Assembly (NCBI RefSeq): GCF_003429565.1
Contig: NZ_QUAK01000233.1
Coordinates: forward strand, 1-49,323
Length of the DNA stretch: 49,323 bases
Direction: 5' to 3'
From: Streptomyces triticagri
Lineage (GTDB): Bacteria; Actinomycetota; Actinomycetes; Streptomycetales; Streptomycetaceae
This document shows, one piece after another, positions 34,408 to 41,937 of the stretch (position 1 is its first letter; every line of letters starts with the position of its first letter). Below the pieces are notes generated by a model, which worked only from the letters and a program-made list of their open reading frames with translations, was not told the DNA's origin and ran no database searches. A program made the position numbers and the translations under genes.

Positions 34408-35334
34408 GTGGCTGGATTCAGGATCGGACGCGGCCGGGACAACCGCTCGAGGCAACCGCACCCGCAACAACCCCCGCAGCAGCCGTACGGCGGACAGCCG
34501 TACGGCGGCCCACCCGCGCCGCCGTACGGAGGGCCCCAGCAGTACCAGGGCGGCGGGCCCGCACCGCAGCAGTGGCCCCAGGCCGGCGGCGGTCACCACG
34601 GCCACAACGGGTACGGCGGCCCCCAGGGCGCGCACGGCGAGCCGGAGTACTTCGACCCGTACCAGCAAGGCGGCGCCCCCCAGGACCCGTACGCGGCGAA
34701 CAACCCGGGTCACACCCAGGCCTTCAGCATCGGCGAGGACCCGTACGGCGGCGGCCAGACCTACCGGGCCGGCCAGACCGGCGCTCCCGCGGGACCGCGG
34801 CTGCACTGGAAGGCGCTGCTCAAGGGCGTGATCACCCGCCCGGGCCCGACCTTCCTGCAGATGCGCGACCACAGCATGTGGGGCCCCGCGATCATCGTGA
34901 CCTTCCTCTACGGCCTGCTGGCCGTGTTCGGCTTCGACGGAGCCCGCGAGGAAGCGATCAACGCGACCCTGGCGACCAGCGTCCCGATCGTCCTGACCAC
35001 CGGCGTCGCGGTCGTCATCAGCGCCCTGGTGCTCGGTGCGGTCACCCACACCCTGGCCCGCCAGCTGGGCGGCGACGGTGCGTGGCAGCCCACGGTCGGC
35101 CTGTCCATGCTGATCATGTCGCTCACCGACGCACCGCGGCTGTTCTTCGCGATGTTCCTCGGCGGCGACGCGACCCTGGTGCAGATGATCGGCTGGGCGA
35201 CCTGGGTCGGGGCGGGCGCGCTGTTCACCATGATGGTGAGCCGCTCGCACGACCTGCCGTGGCCCAAGGCGCTCGCCGCCTCCTCGATCCAGCTGATCGC
35301 GCTTCTCTCGCTGATCAAGCTCGGCGCGTTCTGA
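34408..35334 (+). CDS. Yip1 family membrane protein
   Basis: A 308-residue protein. I chose the GTG at 34408 because the sequence from there (VAGFRIGRGRDNRSRQPHPQ) is the usual start of this family; an earlier ATG at 34327 is in frame. The first 125 residues or so are a Pro/Gln/Tyr/Gly-rich cytoplasmic leader with YGG/QPYGG repeats. About 130-308 is the Yip1 domain, with HWKALLKGVITRPGPTFLQM then four or five helices (WGPAIIVTFLYGLLAVFGFD, VLTTGVAVVISALVLGAVTH, WATWVGAGALFTMMVSRSHD, ALAASSIQLIALLSLIKLGA). Its function in bacteria is unclear. A hairpin follows the stop. Confidence 0.85.
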   Translation: MAGFRIGRGRDNRSRQPHPQQPPQQPYGGQPYGGPPAPPYGGPQQYQGGGPAPQQWPQAGGGHHGHNGYGGPQGAHGEPEYFDPYQQGGAPQDPYAANNPGHTQAFSIGEDPYGGGQTYRAGQTGAPAGPRLHWKALLKGVITRPGPTFLQMRDHSMWGPAIIVTFLYGLLAVFGFDGAREEAINATLATSVPIVLTTGVAVVISALVLGAVTHTLARQLGGDGAWQPTVGLSMLIMSLTDAPRLFFAMFLGGDATLVQMIGWATWVGAGALFTMMVSRSHDLPWPKALAASSIQLIALLSLIKLGAF

Positions 35335-35342
35335 GCCCGCCG

Positions 35343-35371
35343 CCCCGGCCGCGTACGAAGGGCGGCCGGGG
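35343..35371. terminator. bidirectional hairpin
   Basis: A perfect 10-base stem, CCCCGGCCGC (35343-35352) and GCGGCCGGGG (35362-35371), with a nine-base loop. It lies nine bases past the Yip1 stop and abuts the end of the peptidase remnant on the other strand. Confidence 0.7.
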
Positions 35372-35704
35372 TCAGCAGCTCTGCCGGAGCCGGGTCATCA
35401 CGCCGACCCCGAACCGCAGCCCGTCGAGGGGCACCCGCTCGTCGACACCGTGGAAGAGCCGGCCGTGATCCAGATCGTGCGGCAGCTTCAGTCCCTTGAA
35501 ACCGAAGCAGCGGATGCCCAGCTTCGTGAACGCCTTGGCATCCGTACCGCCCGGATTGCAGTACGGCACCGCCGATTCCTCGGCCGCGAGCCCTACGGGA
35601 GCCTCAGCCTCGGCGCCGCCAAGGACCGCTTCCCGGACGGGTCCGAGGGCCGCCTCGACGCACTCCGCCACGCCGCCCGCCTCCTGGAGCAGCGCCTCAC
35701 CCAC
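35372..35704 (-). pseudogene. C-terminal remnant of an M20/M25/M40 metallopeptidase
   Basis: Only the end of the gene is left. VPYCNPGGTDAKAFTKLGIR then CFGFKGLKLPHDLDHGRLFH and GVDERVPLDGLRFGVGVM match the last 65 residues of the M20 dipeptidase/carboxypeptidase family, including the late metal-binding histidine in LFHGVDERV. The 45 residues before that look like the preceding family segment, but the catalytic domain and dimerisation domain are absent: the sequence upstream of about 35710 is the pepE promoter region. A complete family member has 430-450 residues. This is a truncated gene, probably cut when the pepE neighbourhood was rearranged. Confidence 0.72.
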
Positions 35705-35763
35705 CCACCCCAGCGCGCCCGCCGCGCCGCCGCCTGAACCAATTCCCCTACCAGGAGCCCGAG

Positions 35764-36492
35764 TTGCCCAGCCCCGACCTCCTCCTGCTCTCCAACTCCA
35801 CCCAGCACGGACGCGTTTACCTCGCCCACGCCCTGGACACCGTCACCGGCTTCCTGTCGGCCGGCGCCCGGCTCGCCTTCGTGCCGTACGCCCTCGCCGA
35901 CCACGACGCCTACACGGCCAAGGTCCGCGAGGCGCTCACCGACAGCGGCATCGCCGTGCACGGCGTGCACGAGGACGGTGATCCGCTCGCCGCGCTCGCC
36001 CGGGCCGACGCGGTCTTCGTCGGCGGCGGCAACTCCTTCCGGCTGCTCAAGGCCCTGTACGGGACGGGCCTGCGGGACGCCCTGATCGCCGCGGCCCGCG
36101 ACGGCCTGCCGTACATGGGCGCGAGCGCCGGCACCAACATGGCGGCCCCCACCCTGCGCACCACCAACGACATGCCCATCGTGCAGCCCCCGTCCTTCGA
36201 GACCCTCGGCCTCGTCCCCTTCCAGATCAACCCGCACTATCTGGACCCGGATCCGGCCTCCACCCACAAGGGCGAGACCCGCGAGGAACGCCTCACCGAA
36301 TTCCTCGAGGAGAACGACGTCCCCGTACTCGCCCTGCGCGAGGGCTCCTGGCTCCGCGTGCAGGGCGACCGCGCCACGCTCGGCGGCACCCGCCCCGCCC
36401 GCCTCTTCACCCGCCCGACACCCCCGCGCGAACTCCCCGCGGGCAGCGACCTCTCCGAACTCCTCACCACCCGGGGCCACTTCGACAGCTGA
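35764..36492 (+). CDS. pepE: dipeptidase E (peptidase family S51)
   Basis: A 242-residue protein starting with TTG at 35764 (AGGAG eight bases upstream); there is no ATG alternative near the family start PSPDLLLLSNSTQHGRVYLA. The core shows ADAVFVGGGNSFRLLKALYG, the nucleophile in GLPYMGASAGTNMAAPTLRT with serine near 120, FQINPHYLDPDPASTHKGET with the catalytic histidine/acid region, and VLALREGSWLRVQGDRATL. PepE cleaves N-terminal aspartyl dipeptides in the cytoplasm. It ends 58 bases before the stop of the convergent ABC transporter, with only a weak hairpin between. Confidence 0.9.
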   Translation: MPSPDLLLLSNSTQHGRVYLAHALDTVTGFLSAGARLAFVPYALADHDAYTAKVREALTDSGIAVHGVHEDGDPLAALARADAVFVGGGNSFRLLKALYGTGLRDALIAAARDGLPYMGASAGTNMAAPTLRTTNDMPIVQPPSFETLGLVPFQINPHYLDPDPASTHKGETREERLTEFLEENDVPVLALREGSWLRVQGDRATLGGTRPARLFTRPTPPRELPAGSDLSELLTTRGHFDS

Positions 36493-36550
36493 GCCACACT
36501 CGCCCGGTGCGGGACCCGCGGCCAGCGGGCGACGTCCGGGCGACACCCCC

Positions 36551-38461
36551 CTAGCGATCCTGGGCCAGACCCACCAGCTCGGCGAACAACCCTCCCCCGG
36601 CGAGCAGTTCGTCGTACGACCCCTGCTCCACAACCCGCCCTTCCCGCAGCACGACGATGCGGTCCGCGAGGCGGGTGTTCTCCAGCTGGTGGGTCACCAC
36701 GACCGTCATCCGCTCGGCGGCGATCCGCTTGATCTCCAGGAAGATCCGGCGCTCGCCGCGCGGATCCATCTGCGAGGTCGGCTCGTCCAGGATCAGCAGC
36801 GGCGTGCGCCGGTACAGCGCCCGCCCGCACGCGAGCCGCTGCCACTGCCCGCCCGACAGCTCGGCCCCGCCCCACAACTCCTTGGCGAGCAGCGTGTCCA
36901 GCTGCCGCGGCAGCTTCTCCACCGCATCGCGCATCCCGACCGCGTCGACCGCCCGCCACACCTCCGCGTCGTCGAACGTCCTCGGCTGCCCGAGCGTGAT
37001 GTTCTCCCTGGCGCGCAGCGGCCAGCAGGCGAAGTTCTGCGGGACGAACGCCGTACGCCGCCACACCGCGTCCGGGTCCGCATCGGCCAGGTCCACGCCG
37101 TCCCACAGGACCCGTCCCTTCTCGGCGAGCAGCACTCCGGTGATCAGCCGGGCCAGGGTGGACTTGCCGCTGCCGTTCTCGCCCACGATCGCCAGGATCT
37201 CGCCGCGGCGCAGCGTGAGCGACACCCCGTCCACGGCCGGCTCCTCCTTGCCCGGGTAGCGGTGCACGACCTCCTCGAGGCGGATCTCGTCGACCCGCTC
37301 GGGGATCGTCGCCGTGCCCCTGCGCGGAGCACGCTCCGCCGCCGCGTCGAGAAAGCCCCGCATATCGGCCAGATACAGCGAGGTGTGGAACATCGCCGCA
37401 CCGTGGATCACGAACTGCGAGAGCGCGCCGAGCGTCGTCTGCACCGCCACCACCGCCGTCGCCGCCACCGGCAGGGCGATCCGCCCGGTCGTCGCGAGCC
37501 AGGCGAGCGTCGCCCAGGTGGCGAGCAGGAACAGCCCGCCGAGCGCGCTGGTCGAGAGCGCGATGCGGAGCATCCGCGGGGCCGCCGTCAGGGTCCGCTC
37601 GTCGATCCGGTCGGACAGACTGCGGTACCAGTAACCCAGGTACCCGGTCATGCCGTTGGCCCGCACCTCGTCGCCGAACCGGGAGTACGTGGCCCACCAG
37701 CGCATCATCGACCGGACGTTGCGATCCCCCACGTTCGCGTAATGCGTCTCGTAGTCCACGCGCGCGGAGAGCACGGCACCGACGCCGGCCGGCAGTACGG
37801 CGAGCAGCAGGAGCGGAAGCAGCATCCAGTGCAGTGCCGTGATCACCCCGCTCGCGGCGATCATCCGCACCAGGGCGGCCAGGAACCGCTGAGCGTCCTG
37901 GACCATCAACCGCGTGCGCGTCACCCCGACTTCGGCCGCCTCCTGCCGGTCGGCGAAGCCGTCCTCGCCGTACGCCGAGGCCTCGACCCGGCACACGGCG
38001 GCCACCAGGGCCACATCCGCCTCGGTGGTGAGCCGCGGCGTGATCCGGCCGTCCGCGTACGAGGCGAGGGCGCTGCCGGTCCGGGCGAGACCGGCAGCTG
38101 TGGCCACCACGACCAGGGCAGGCAGCGCGGCACCGAGACGCTCGGACACGGCGCCGGTGCCGAGCAGATGAGTCATCGCCCGCGCCGTGAACGCGAGCAC
38201 CACGGCGGCCGCCGCACCGGTGAGGAGCTGGCACACGAGAAGCAGCACCACAGCAGGCCGATCGACGGCCCAGGCCATCCGGGCGGTGCGCCACAGCACC
38301 GCGGGCAGCCGCCGGCACATCGCCCCGAAACCGGTCCCCGCCAGCGGATTCCTGGCGTGCTTGCCCTCGAAGCTGATCAGCGCCGGGGGCGGTGGAGGCG
38401 GCTTCGGAGCCTCGGCGGTCGAGTCCCCTGCGTGGGCGGTCGAGGCATCGGTCGCAGTCAC
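36551..38461 (-). CDS. ABC transporter, fused permease and ATPase
   Basis: A 636-residue half-transporter. The GTG at 38461 (VTATDASTAHAGDSTAEAPK) has GGGAGGGATG upstream and is preferred over the longer frame. A proline-rich leader (about 20-30) precedes a six-helix exporter domain (about 70-350: VVLLLVCQLLTGAAAAVVLA, LPALVVVATAAGLARTGSAL and so on) and a nucleotide-binding domain with VGENGSGKSTLARLITGVLL, Q-loop AFVPQNFACWPLRARENIT, signature LSGGQWQRLACGRALYR, Walker B LLILDEPTSQMD and VVVTHQLENTRLADRI. It should work as a homodimer exporting an unknown substrate; the ATPase resembles those of peptide and natural-product exporters. Confidence 0.87.
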   Translation of the reverse strand: MTATDASTAHAGDSTAEAPKPPPPPPALISFEGKHARNPLAGTGFGAMCRRLPAVLWRTARMAWAVDRPAVVLLLVCQLLTGAAAAVVLAFTARAMTHLLGTGAVSERLGAALPALVVVATAAGLARTGSALASYADGRITPRLTTEADVALVAAVCRVEASAYGEDGFADRQEAAEVGVTRTRLMVQDAQRFLAALVRMIAASGVITALHWMLLPLLLLAVLPAGVGAVLSARVDYETHYANVGDRNVRSMMRWWATYSRFGDEVRANGMTGYLGYWYRSLSDRIDERTLTAAPRMLRIALSTSALGGLFLLATWATLAWLATTGRIALPVAATAVVAVQTTLGALSQFVIHGAAMFHTSLYLADMRGFLDAAAERAPRRGTATIPERVDEIRLEEVVHRYPGKEEPAVDGVSLTLRRGEILAIVGENGSGKSTLARLITGVLLAEKGRVLWDGVDLADADPDAVWRRTAFVPQNFACWPLRARENITLGQPRTFDDAEVWRAVDAVGMRDAVEKLPRQLDTLLAKELWGGAELSGGQWQRLACGRALYRRTPLLILDEPTSQMDPRGERRIFLEIKRIAAERMTVVVTHQLENTRLADRIVVLREGRVVEQGSYDELLAGGGLFAELVGLAQDR

Positions 38462-38662
38462 CCTGCATCCCTCCCTCAGGACGGTGCCGAGCCCGGACGG
38501 CTCGGCGATGCACGGCTCAACGACCGGTGATGCGATTCGAACGCGCTCGAATTCGGACGCGCGGATGCCCGGCAATCCCAAGGCCTCGAACGCACGGCCG
38601 TTACGCCACAGGGCCTCGGCGCACCATGCCCGTGGCCGAATCGCCGCCTCTGTGACGCGTGA

Positions 38663-38745
38663 GACTCACGAGGTTCGCGTACGACTCACGAGGGTCGCTG
38701 TACGACTCACGAGGTTCGCGTACGACTCACGAGGTTCCCGGCACT
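38663..38745. repeat. four tandem copies of a 20-base repeat
   Basis: Consensus GACTCACGAGGTTCGCGTAC. Units begin at 38663, 38683, 38704 and 38724; the second has one extra base and the last diverges after GACTCACGAGGTTC. Regular 20-21-base spacing (about two helical turns) puts each unit on the same face of the DNA. It lies about 200 bases upstream of the ABC transporter start and 25 bases beyond the phosphoribosyltransferase stop. Confidence 0.8.
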
Positions 38746-38769
38746 ACTGGGGGGGGTGACCGACAGACG

Positions 38770-39267
38770 TCAGGCGTCCAGCACCTGACCGGCCCTGCGC
38801 ACCACCGGATCCTGCACGCTCCACGGGAAGTTGATCCACTCGTCCGTGCGCTTCCACACGTACTCGCACTTCACCAGAGACTGCGGCTTCTCGTAGACGA
38901 CCGCGCTGCGCACCTCGGCGACGTGGTCGAGGCAGAAGTCGTGGACCAGCTTCAGCGTCTTGCCGGTGTCGGCGACGTCGTCGGCGATCAGGACCTTCTT
39001 GTTGGAGAAGTCGATCGCGTTCGGCACCGGGGCGAGCATCACGGGCATCTCGAGCGTGGTGCCGACACCGGTGTAGAACTCCACGTTCACCAGGTGGATG
39101 TTCTTGCAGTCCAGGGCGTACGCCAGACCGCCCGCGACGAAGACACCGCCGCGCGCGATGCTCAGGATCACATCCGGCTCGTAGCCGTCGTCGGCCACGG
39201 CCTGGGCCAGTTCACGTACGGCGACGCCGAACTTCTCGTACGTAAGGTTCTCGCGTACGTCACTCAT
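38770..39267 (-). CDS. phosphoribosyltransferase
   Basis: A 165-residue type I phosphoribosyltransferase. The PRPP loop is KKVLIADDVADTGKTL (about residues 90-105) with the DD pair, preceded by DVILSIARGGVFVAGGLAYA, which supplies the pyrophosphate loop. NLTYEKFGVAVRELAQAVAD at the N-terminus and KRTDEWINFPWSVQD at the C-terminus match the xanthine/hypoxanthine-like group found widely in actinobacteria. The exact base is not certain. It follows dcd after eight bases and is probably translated from the same message, which places it in nucleotide salvage. Confidence 0.88.
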   Translation of the reverse strand: MSDVRENLTYEKFGVAVRELAQAVADDGYEPDVILSIARGGVFVAGGLAYALDCKNIHLVNVEFYTGVGTTLEMPVMLAPVPNAIDFSNKKVLIADDVADTGKTLKLVHDFCLDHVAEVRSAVVYEKPQSLVKCEYVWKRTDEWINFPWSVQDPVVRRAGQVLDA

Positions 39268-39274
39268 GCCGACG

Positions 39275-39850
39275 TCACACCTGCGTTCTGTGAAAGTTGA
39301 GGAAGGACCGCGAGGCCGTCGGCCCGCGCTGCCCCTGATACCGGGACCCGTAGCGCTCGCTCCCGTACGGGAACTCCGCCGGCGACGAGAGGCGGAACAT
39401 GCACAGCTGGCCGATCTTCATCCCGGGCCAGAGCTTGATCGGCAGCGTCGCCAGATTCGACAGCTCCAGCGTCACGTGCCCGGAGAAACCCGGGTCGATG
39501 AAGCCGGCCGTGGAGTGCGTCACGAGCCCGAGCCGGCCGAGGCTCGACTTGCCCTCCAGCCTGCTCGCCAGATCGTCCGGCAGCGTGATGACCTCGTACG
39601 TCGACGCCAGCACGAACTCACCGGGATGCAGGATGAACGGCTCGTCCCCGTCCGGCTCGACCATCCGCGTCAGATCGGTCTGCTCGACCGCCGGGTCGAT
39701 GTGCGGATAGCGGTGATTCTCGAACACCCGGAAATAGCGGTCGAGCCGCACATCGATACTCGAGGGCTGGACCATCGACGCGTCGTACGGATCGATCCGC
39801 ACCCGCCCGGCATCGATCTCCGCCCGAATGTCCTTGTCTGAGAGAAGCAC
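39275..39850 (-). CDS. dcd: dCTP deaminase
   Basis: A 191-residue protein from the GTG at 39850 (VLLSDKDIRAEIDAGRVRID, the exact start of the family). The core motifs are all present: MVQPSSIDVRLDRYFRVFEN, EFVLASTYEVITLPDDLASR, then LEGKSSLGRLGLVTHSTAGF with the catalytic glutamate and nucleotide-binding loop, and GFSGHVTLELSNLATLPIKL. It deaminates dCTP to dUTP, feeding thymidylate synthesis. The longer upstream frame has no ribosome site. Gene order dcd then phosphoribosyltransferase makes a small nucleotide-metabolism unit. Confidence 0.95.
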   Translation of the reverse strand: MLLSDKDIRAEIDAGRVRIDPYDASMVQPSSIDVRLDRYFRVFENHRYPHIDPAVEQTDLTRMVEPDGDEPFILHPGEFVLASTYEVITLPDDLASRLEGKSSLGRLGLVTHSTAGFIDPGFSGHVTLELSNLATLPIKLWPGMKIGQLCMFRLSSPAEFPYGSERYGSRYQGQRGPTASRSFLNFHRTQV

Positions 39851-39939
39851 GCACCGAGGATACGCACGTGGCGCGGGCGCCCAGTAATCCGGACCCGCGC
39901 CACTTCGACGATCACCACCCGACCCCGCCCCGCTGCGGG

Positions 39940-40107
39940 TCAGCGGCCGGCCGGCTCCACGGGGACGGCGTGCCGCAGCCGGGCGCAGCGTGGACACCGG
40001 ATCAGCCGGCCGGGTCCGATCCGGTCCGCCCCGAGCTGCTGCATCGGAAACGAAGCGGTGCTGAACACATGCCCCTCGGCACACCGGACAACGGTCGTAC
40101 GCTCCAT
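39940..40107 (-). CDS. small conserved zinc-ribbon-like protein
   Basis: A 55-residue protein beginning MERTTVVRCAEGHVFSTASF and ending RHAVPVEPAGR. C-x-x-G-H near residues 9-13 and C-P-R-C near 40-43 (RCPRCARLR) give a plausible zinc site made from two knuckles. I recognise the general pattern as a small protein conserved across Streptomyces, function unknown. It lies upstream of dcd on the same strand, with an 89-base gap. The composition and start codon are convincing although the gene is very short. Confidence 0.7.
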   Translation of the reverse strand: MERTTVVRCAEGHVFSTASFPMQQLGADRIGPGRLIRCPRCARLRHAVPVEPAGR

Positions 40108-40427
40108 CAAGTCTCGAGTCCCTTCCCCAACACCGACCGGTGGGCGACACCGGCCGACGGGCCGCGACGCCCTTGCGGGCAGACGGCGTTCGGCTGACGT
40201 TCGGGGCGCACATTACGGGATGAAAGGGACGGCTCTCCAGGCGGCACACCCACCATCACACCGGCACCTCCGGACCCACCACGCTACGCCCCAACTCCGG
40301 CGCCCCGCAGCCCCGTCCACCCTCGCCGCACACCCCCCACACAGCACAAAGGCCCCACGGCGCAAGCACCGGGGACCATGGATGGGGTATCGTGAGCGCA
40401 GCCACGGCGCCTCCAGGGCCGTGCCGC
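40108..40427. other. 320-base stretch upstream of the tRNA gene
   Basis: Contains only low-quality open frames with no ribosome sites. It presumably holds the tRNA promoter (AT-rich bases around 40388-40392) and the promoter of the small gene at 39940. I see no gene or repeat here. Confidence 0.4.
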
Positions 40428-40501
40428 GCGGGTGTAGTTTAATGGTAGAACATGAGCTTCCCAAGCTCAGAGCGCGGGTTCGATTCCCGTCACCCGCTCC
40501 A
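40428..40501 (+). tRNA. tRNA-Gly (anticodon CCC), CCA encoded
   Basis: Acceptor stem GCGGGTG pairs with CACCCGC. The D-arm is GTTTAATGGTAGAAC, the anticodon stem TGAGC/GCTCA encloses the loop TTCCCAA with anticodon CCC, and the T-arm GCGGG-TTCGATT-CCCGT is standard. The discriminator base T and a genome-encoded CCA end the gene. Its 3' half is the likely integration site of the adjacent mobile element, whose integrase starts reading toward it 52 bases away. Confidence 0.95.
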
Positions 40502-40505
40502 CGAC

Positions 40506-40537
40506 AAACCCCCAGGTCAGTGACCCGGGGGTTGTTT
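40506..40537. terminator. hairpin behind the tRNA and at the integrase 3' end
   Basis: AACCCCC (40507-40513) pairs with GGGGGTT (40527-40533), with an imperfect inner stem GGTC/GACC and a T-rich tail TGTTTGTTGT on the plus strand. It serves the tRNA transcript and lies 16 bases beyond the integrase stop on the other strand. Confidence 0.65.
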
Positions 40538-40552
40538 GTTGTCTAGACCGTT

Positions 40553-41725
40553 CTAAGCGTCTCGTGCCCGTTGCGTGCCCGATGCCTGATCGTCGTCCTT
40601 GGCCGCGGCCTTCTTCCGCTCGGCGCGCACGCGATCCGCGATGCCGTCGGCAACCTCTTGCTGTCGCTCAAGGTTCGAGTGCTGATAGATCATCGCGGCC
40701 TTCTCGGACGACTGCCCGGCGCGCACCATCGTGTCCTTGAGGGTGGCGCCGGACTGGGTCGAGAGCGTGTGGCCCGTGTGCCTTAGGTCATAAAACCGAA
40801 AGGTGTCCGGCAGGCCGACCTTGGCCCGAGCCTTGCGCCACTTCCGGCCGAACGTGGAGCGCCGGAAGGGTGCCTTGCGCTCACCTACGAAGAGCAGCCC
40901 GTCCGGCTTCTGCTCGGCGTACCAAGCAAGGTGCCGCTTCACGTCCTTCTCCATGAACGATGGCAGCACGATGAACCGCTTCCCGGCGCGGGACTTGGTA
41001 TCTCCGGGCACGCGCCGACCGGTGTTCAGCTCCGGTTCCGCGCTCCGGATCCAGACGCCGAGAGGTTCGAGGCTGACGTCGGGGCGGCGGAGTGCGGCCT
41101 GTTCTTCCGGGCGTGCGGGGCCGTAGGCACCGATGTAGATCATCAGTCGCCAGCGCGGGCCCATCGCGTCGGCCAGGTCATCCACTTGCTCGACTGTGGC
41201 GGTCGGGCGCTCTTCCGGGTTCTCCTGCCCGGCGCCCTTGATCCGGCACGGGTTGCGGCGGATCAGTTCGTCATCCACTGCGGTCTCCATGATCGCCTTG
41301 ACCAAGCGGTAGCACTTGGCGACCGTGCTGTGCGCGCCGTCCGTCGCATCGAGTCGCTCGGAGCGCCAGGAGCGCACCAGGGGCGCGGTGATCTCGTCCA
41401 GGTCGAGGGCGCCGAAGGTGGGGAGGATGTGCAGGCGCAGGTTCCGCCGGTAGAGCTCTTCGGTGGTCGGCGAGAGACGACGGTCCTTCACCCACTGCAT
41501 GGCGTACTCGCGGAAGTTGACGGCACCGGCGTCCGGGTCGGCCCAGTCTCCGCGACGGATCTCCGACTGTCGTTCAGCAAGCCAGTCGTCCGCGTCGCCC
41601 TTGGTCGCGAAAGTGAACGGCGCAGGTCGGTCCATGCCATCCGGCCCCAGATAGCGAGCCTGATAGCGGCCGGACGGAAGTTTACGGATGCGGCCGAAGC
41701 GCCGCTTCTTGCCCTTGCCCGCCAT
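40553..41725 (-). CDS. int: tyrosine site-specific integrase
   Basis: A 390-residue phage-type integrase. The N-terminal arm-binding part has GRYQARYLGPDGMDRPAPFT, and the core-binding SAM-like part LSPTTEELYRRNLRLHILPT. The catalytic domain has the first arginine in MIYIGAYGPARPEEQAALRR, the box FYDLRHTGHTLSTQSGATLK (Tyr at the usual first His position) and the nucleophile in KAAMIYQHSNLERQQE. Its end faces the tRNA, as in pSAM2. The start overlaps the excisionase stop by one base (TGATG). It catalyses integration into, and with Xis excision from, the tRNA-Gly. Confidence 0.93.
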   Translation of the reverse strand: MAGKGKKRRFGRIRKLPSGRYQARYLGPDGMDRPAPFTFATKGDADDWLAERQSEIRRGDWADPDAGAVNFREYAMQWVKDRRLSPTTEELYRRNLRLHILPTFGALDLDEITAPLVRSWRSERLDATDGAHSTVAKCYRLVKAIMETAVDDELIRRNPCRIKGAGQENPEERPTATVEQVDDLADAMGPRWRLMIYIGAYGPARPEEQAALRRPDVSLEPLGVWIRSAEPELNTGRRVPGDTKSRAGKRFIVLPSFMEKDVKRHLAWYAEQKPDGLLFVGERKAPFRRSTFGRKWRKARAKVGLPDTFRFYDLRHTGHTLSTQSGATLKDTMVRAGQSSEKAAMIYQHSNLERQQEVADGIADRVRAERKKAAAKDDDQASGTQRARDA

Positions 41726-41937
41726 CAGGCAGCCCTGCCGTAGCGCGAGCGCCGACGCCGAACAGGCTCCACGGTGTGGCTCGCGATGTAGTCCCGTACG
41801 GCGCTCTCGGGTATCCGGACGTGGCGGCCGACCTTCACGTACTTGATCCGCCGCTCTTCGATCAGCCGTCGCGGGAAGCGCACCGAGGTGCCGAGTACGG
41901 CGGCGACTTGGGTGACGCTCAGGTAGCGGTCATTCAT
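41725..41937 (-). CDS. xis: excisionase / MerR-type HTH DNA-binding protein
   Basis: A 70-residue protein starting MNDRYLSVTQVAAVLGTSVR, followed by RLIEERRIKYVKVGRHVRIP and ESAVRDYIASHTVEPVRRRR, the standard helix-turn-helix excisionase of AICEs. It bends DNA at the attachment sites so that the integrase can excise the element. A much longer frame in phase upstream is antisense-like and Pro/Thr-rich, so I use the internal ATG at 41937. It overlaps the end of rep by eight bases and the start of int by one. Confidence 0.88.
   Translation of the reverse strand: MNDRYLSVTQVAAVLGTSVRFPRRLIEERRIKYVKVGRHVRIPESAVRDYIASHTVEPVRRRRSRYGRAA

Noticed and set aside
40213..40464. Minus-strand frame overlapping the tRNA
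   Set aside because: It runs through a well-formed tRNA gene and has no start signal.
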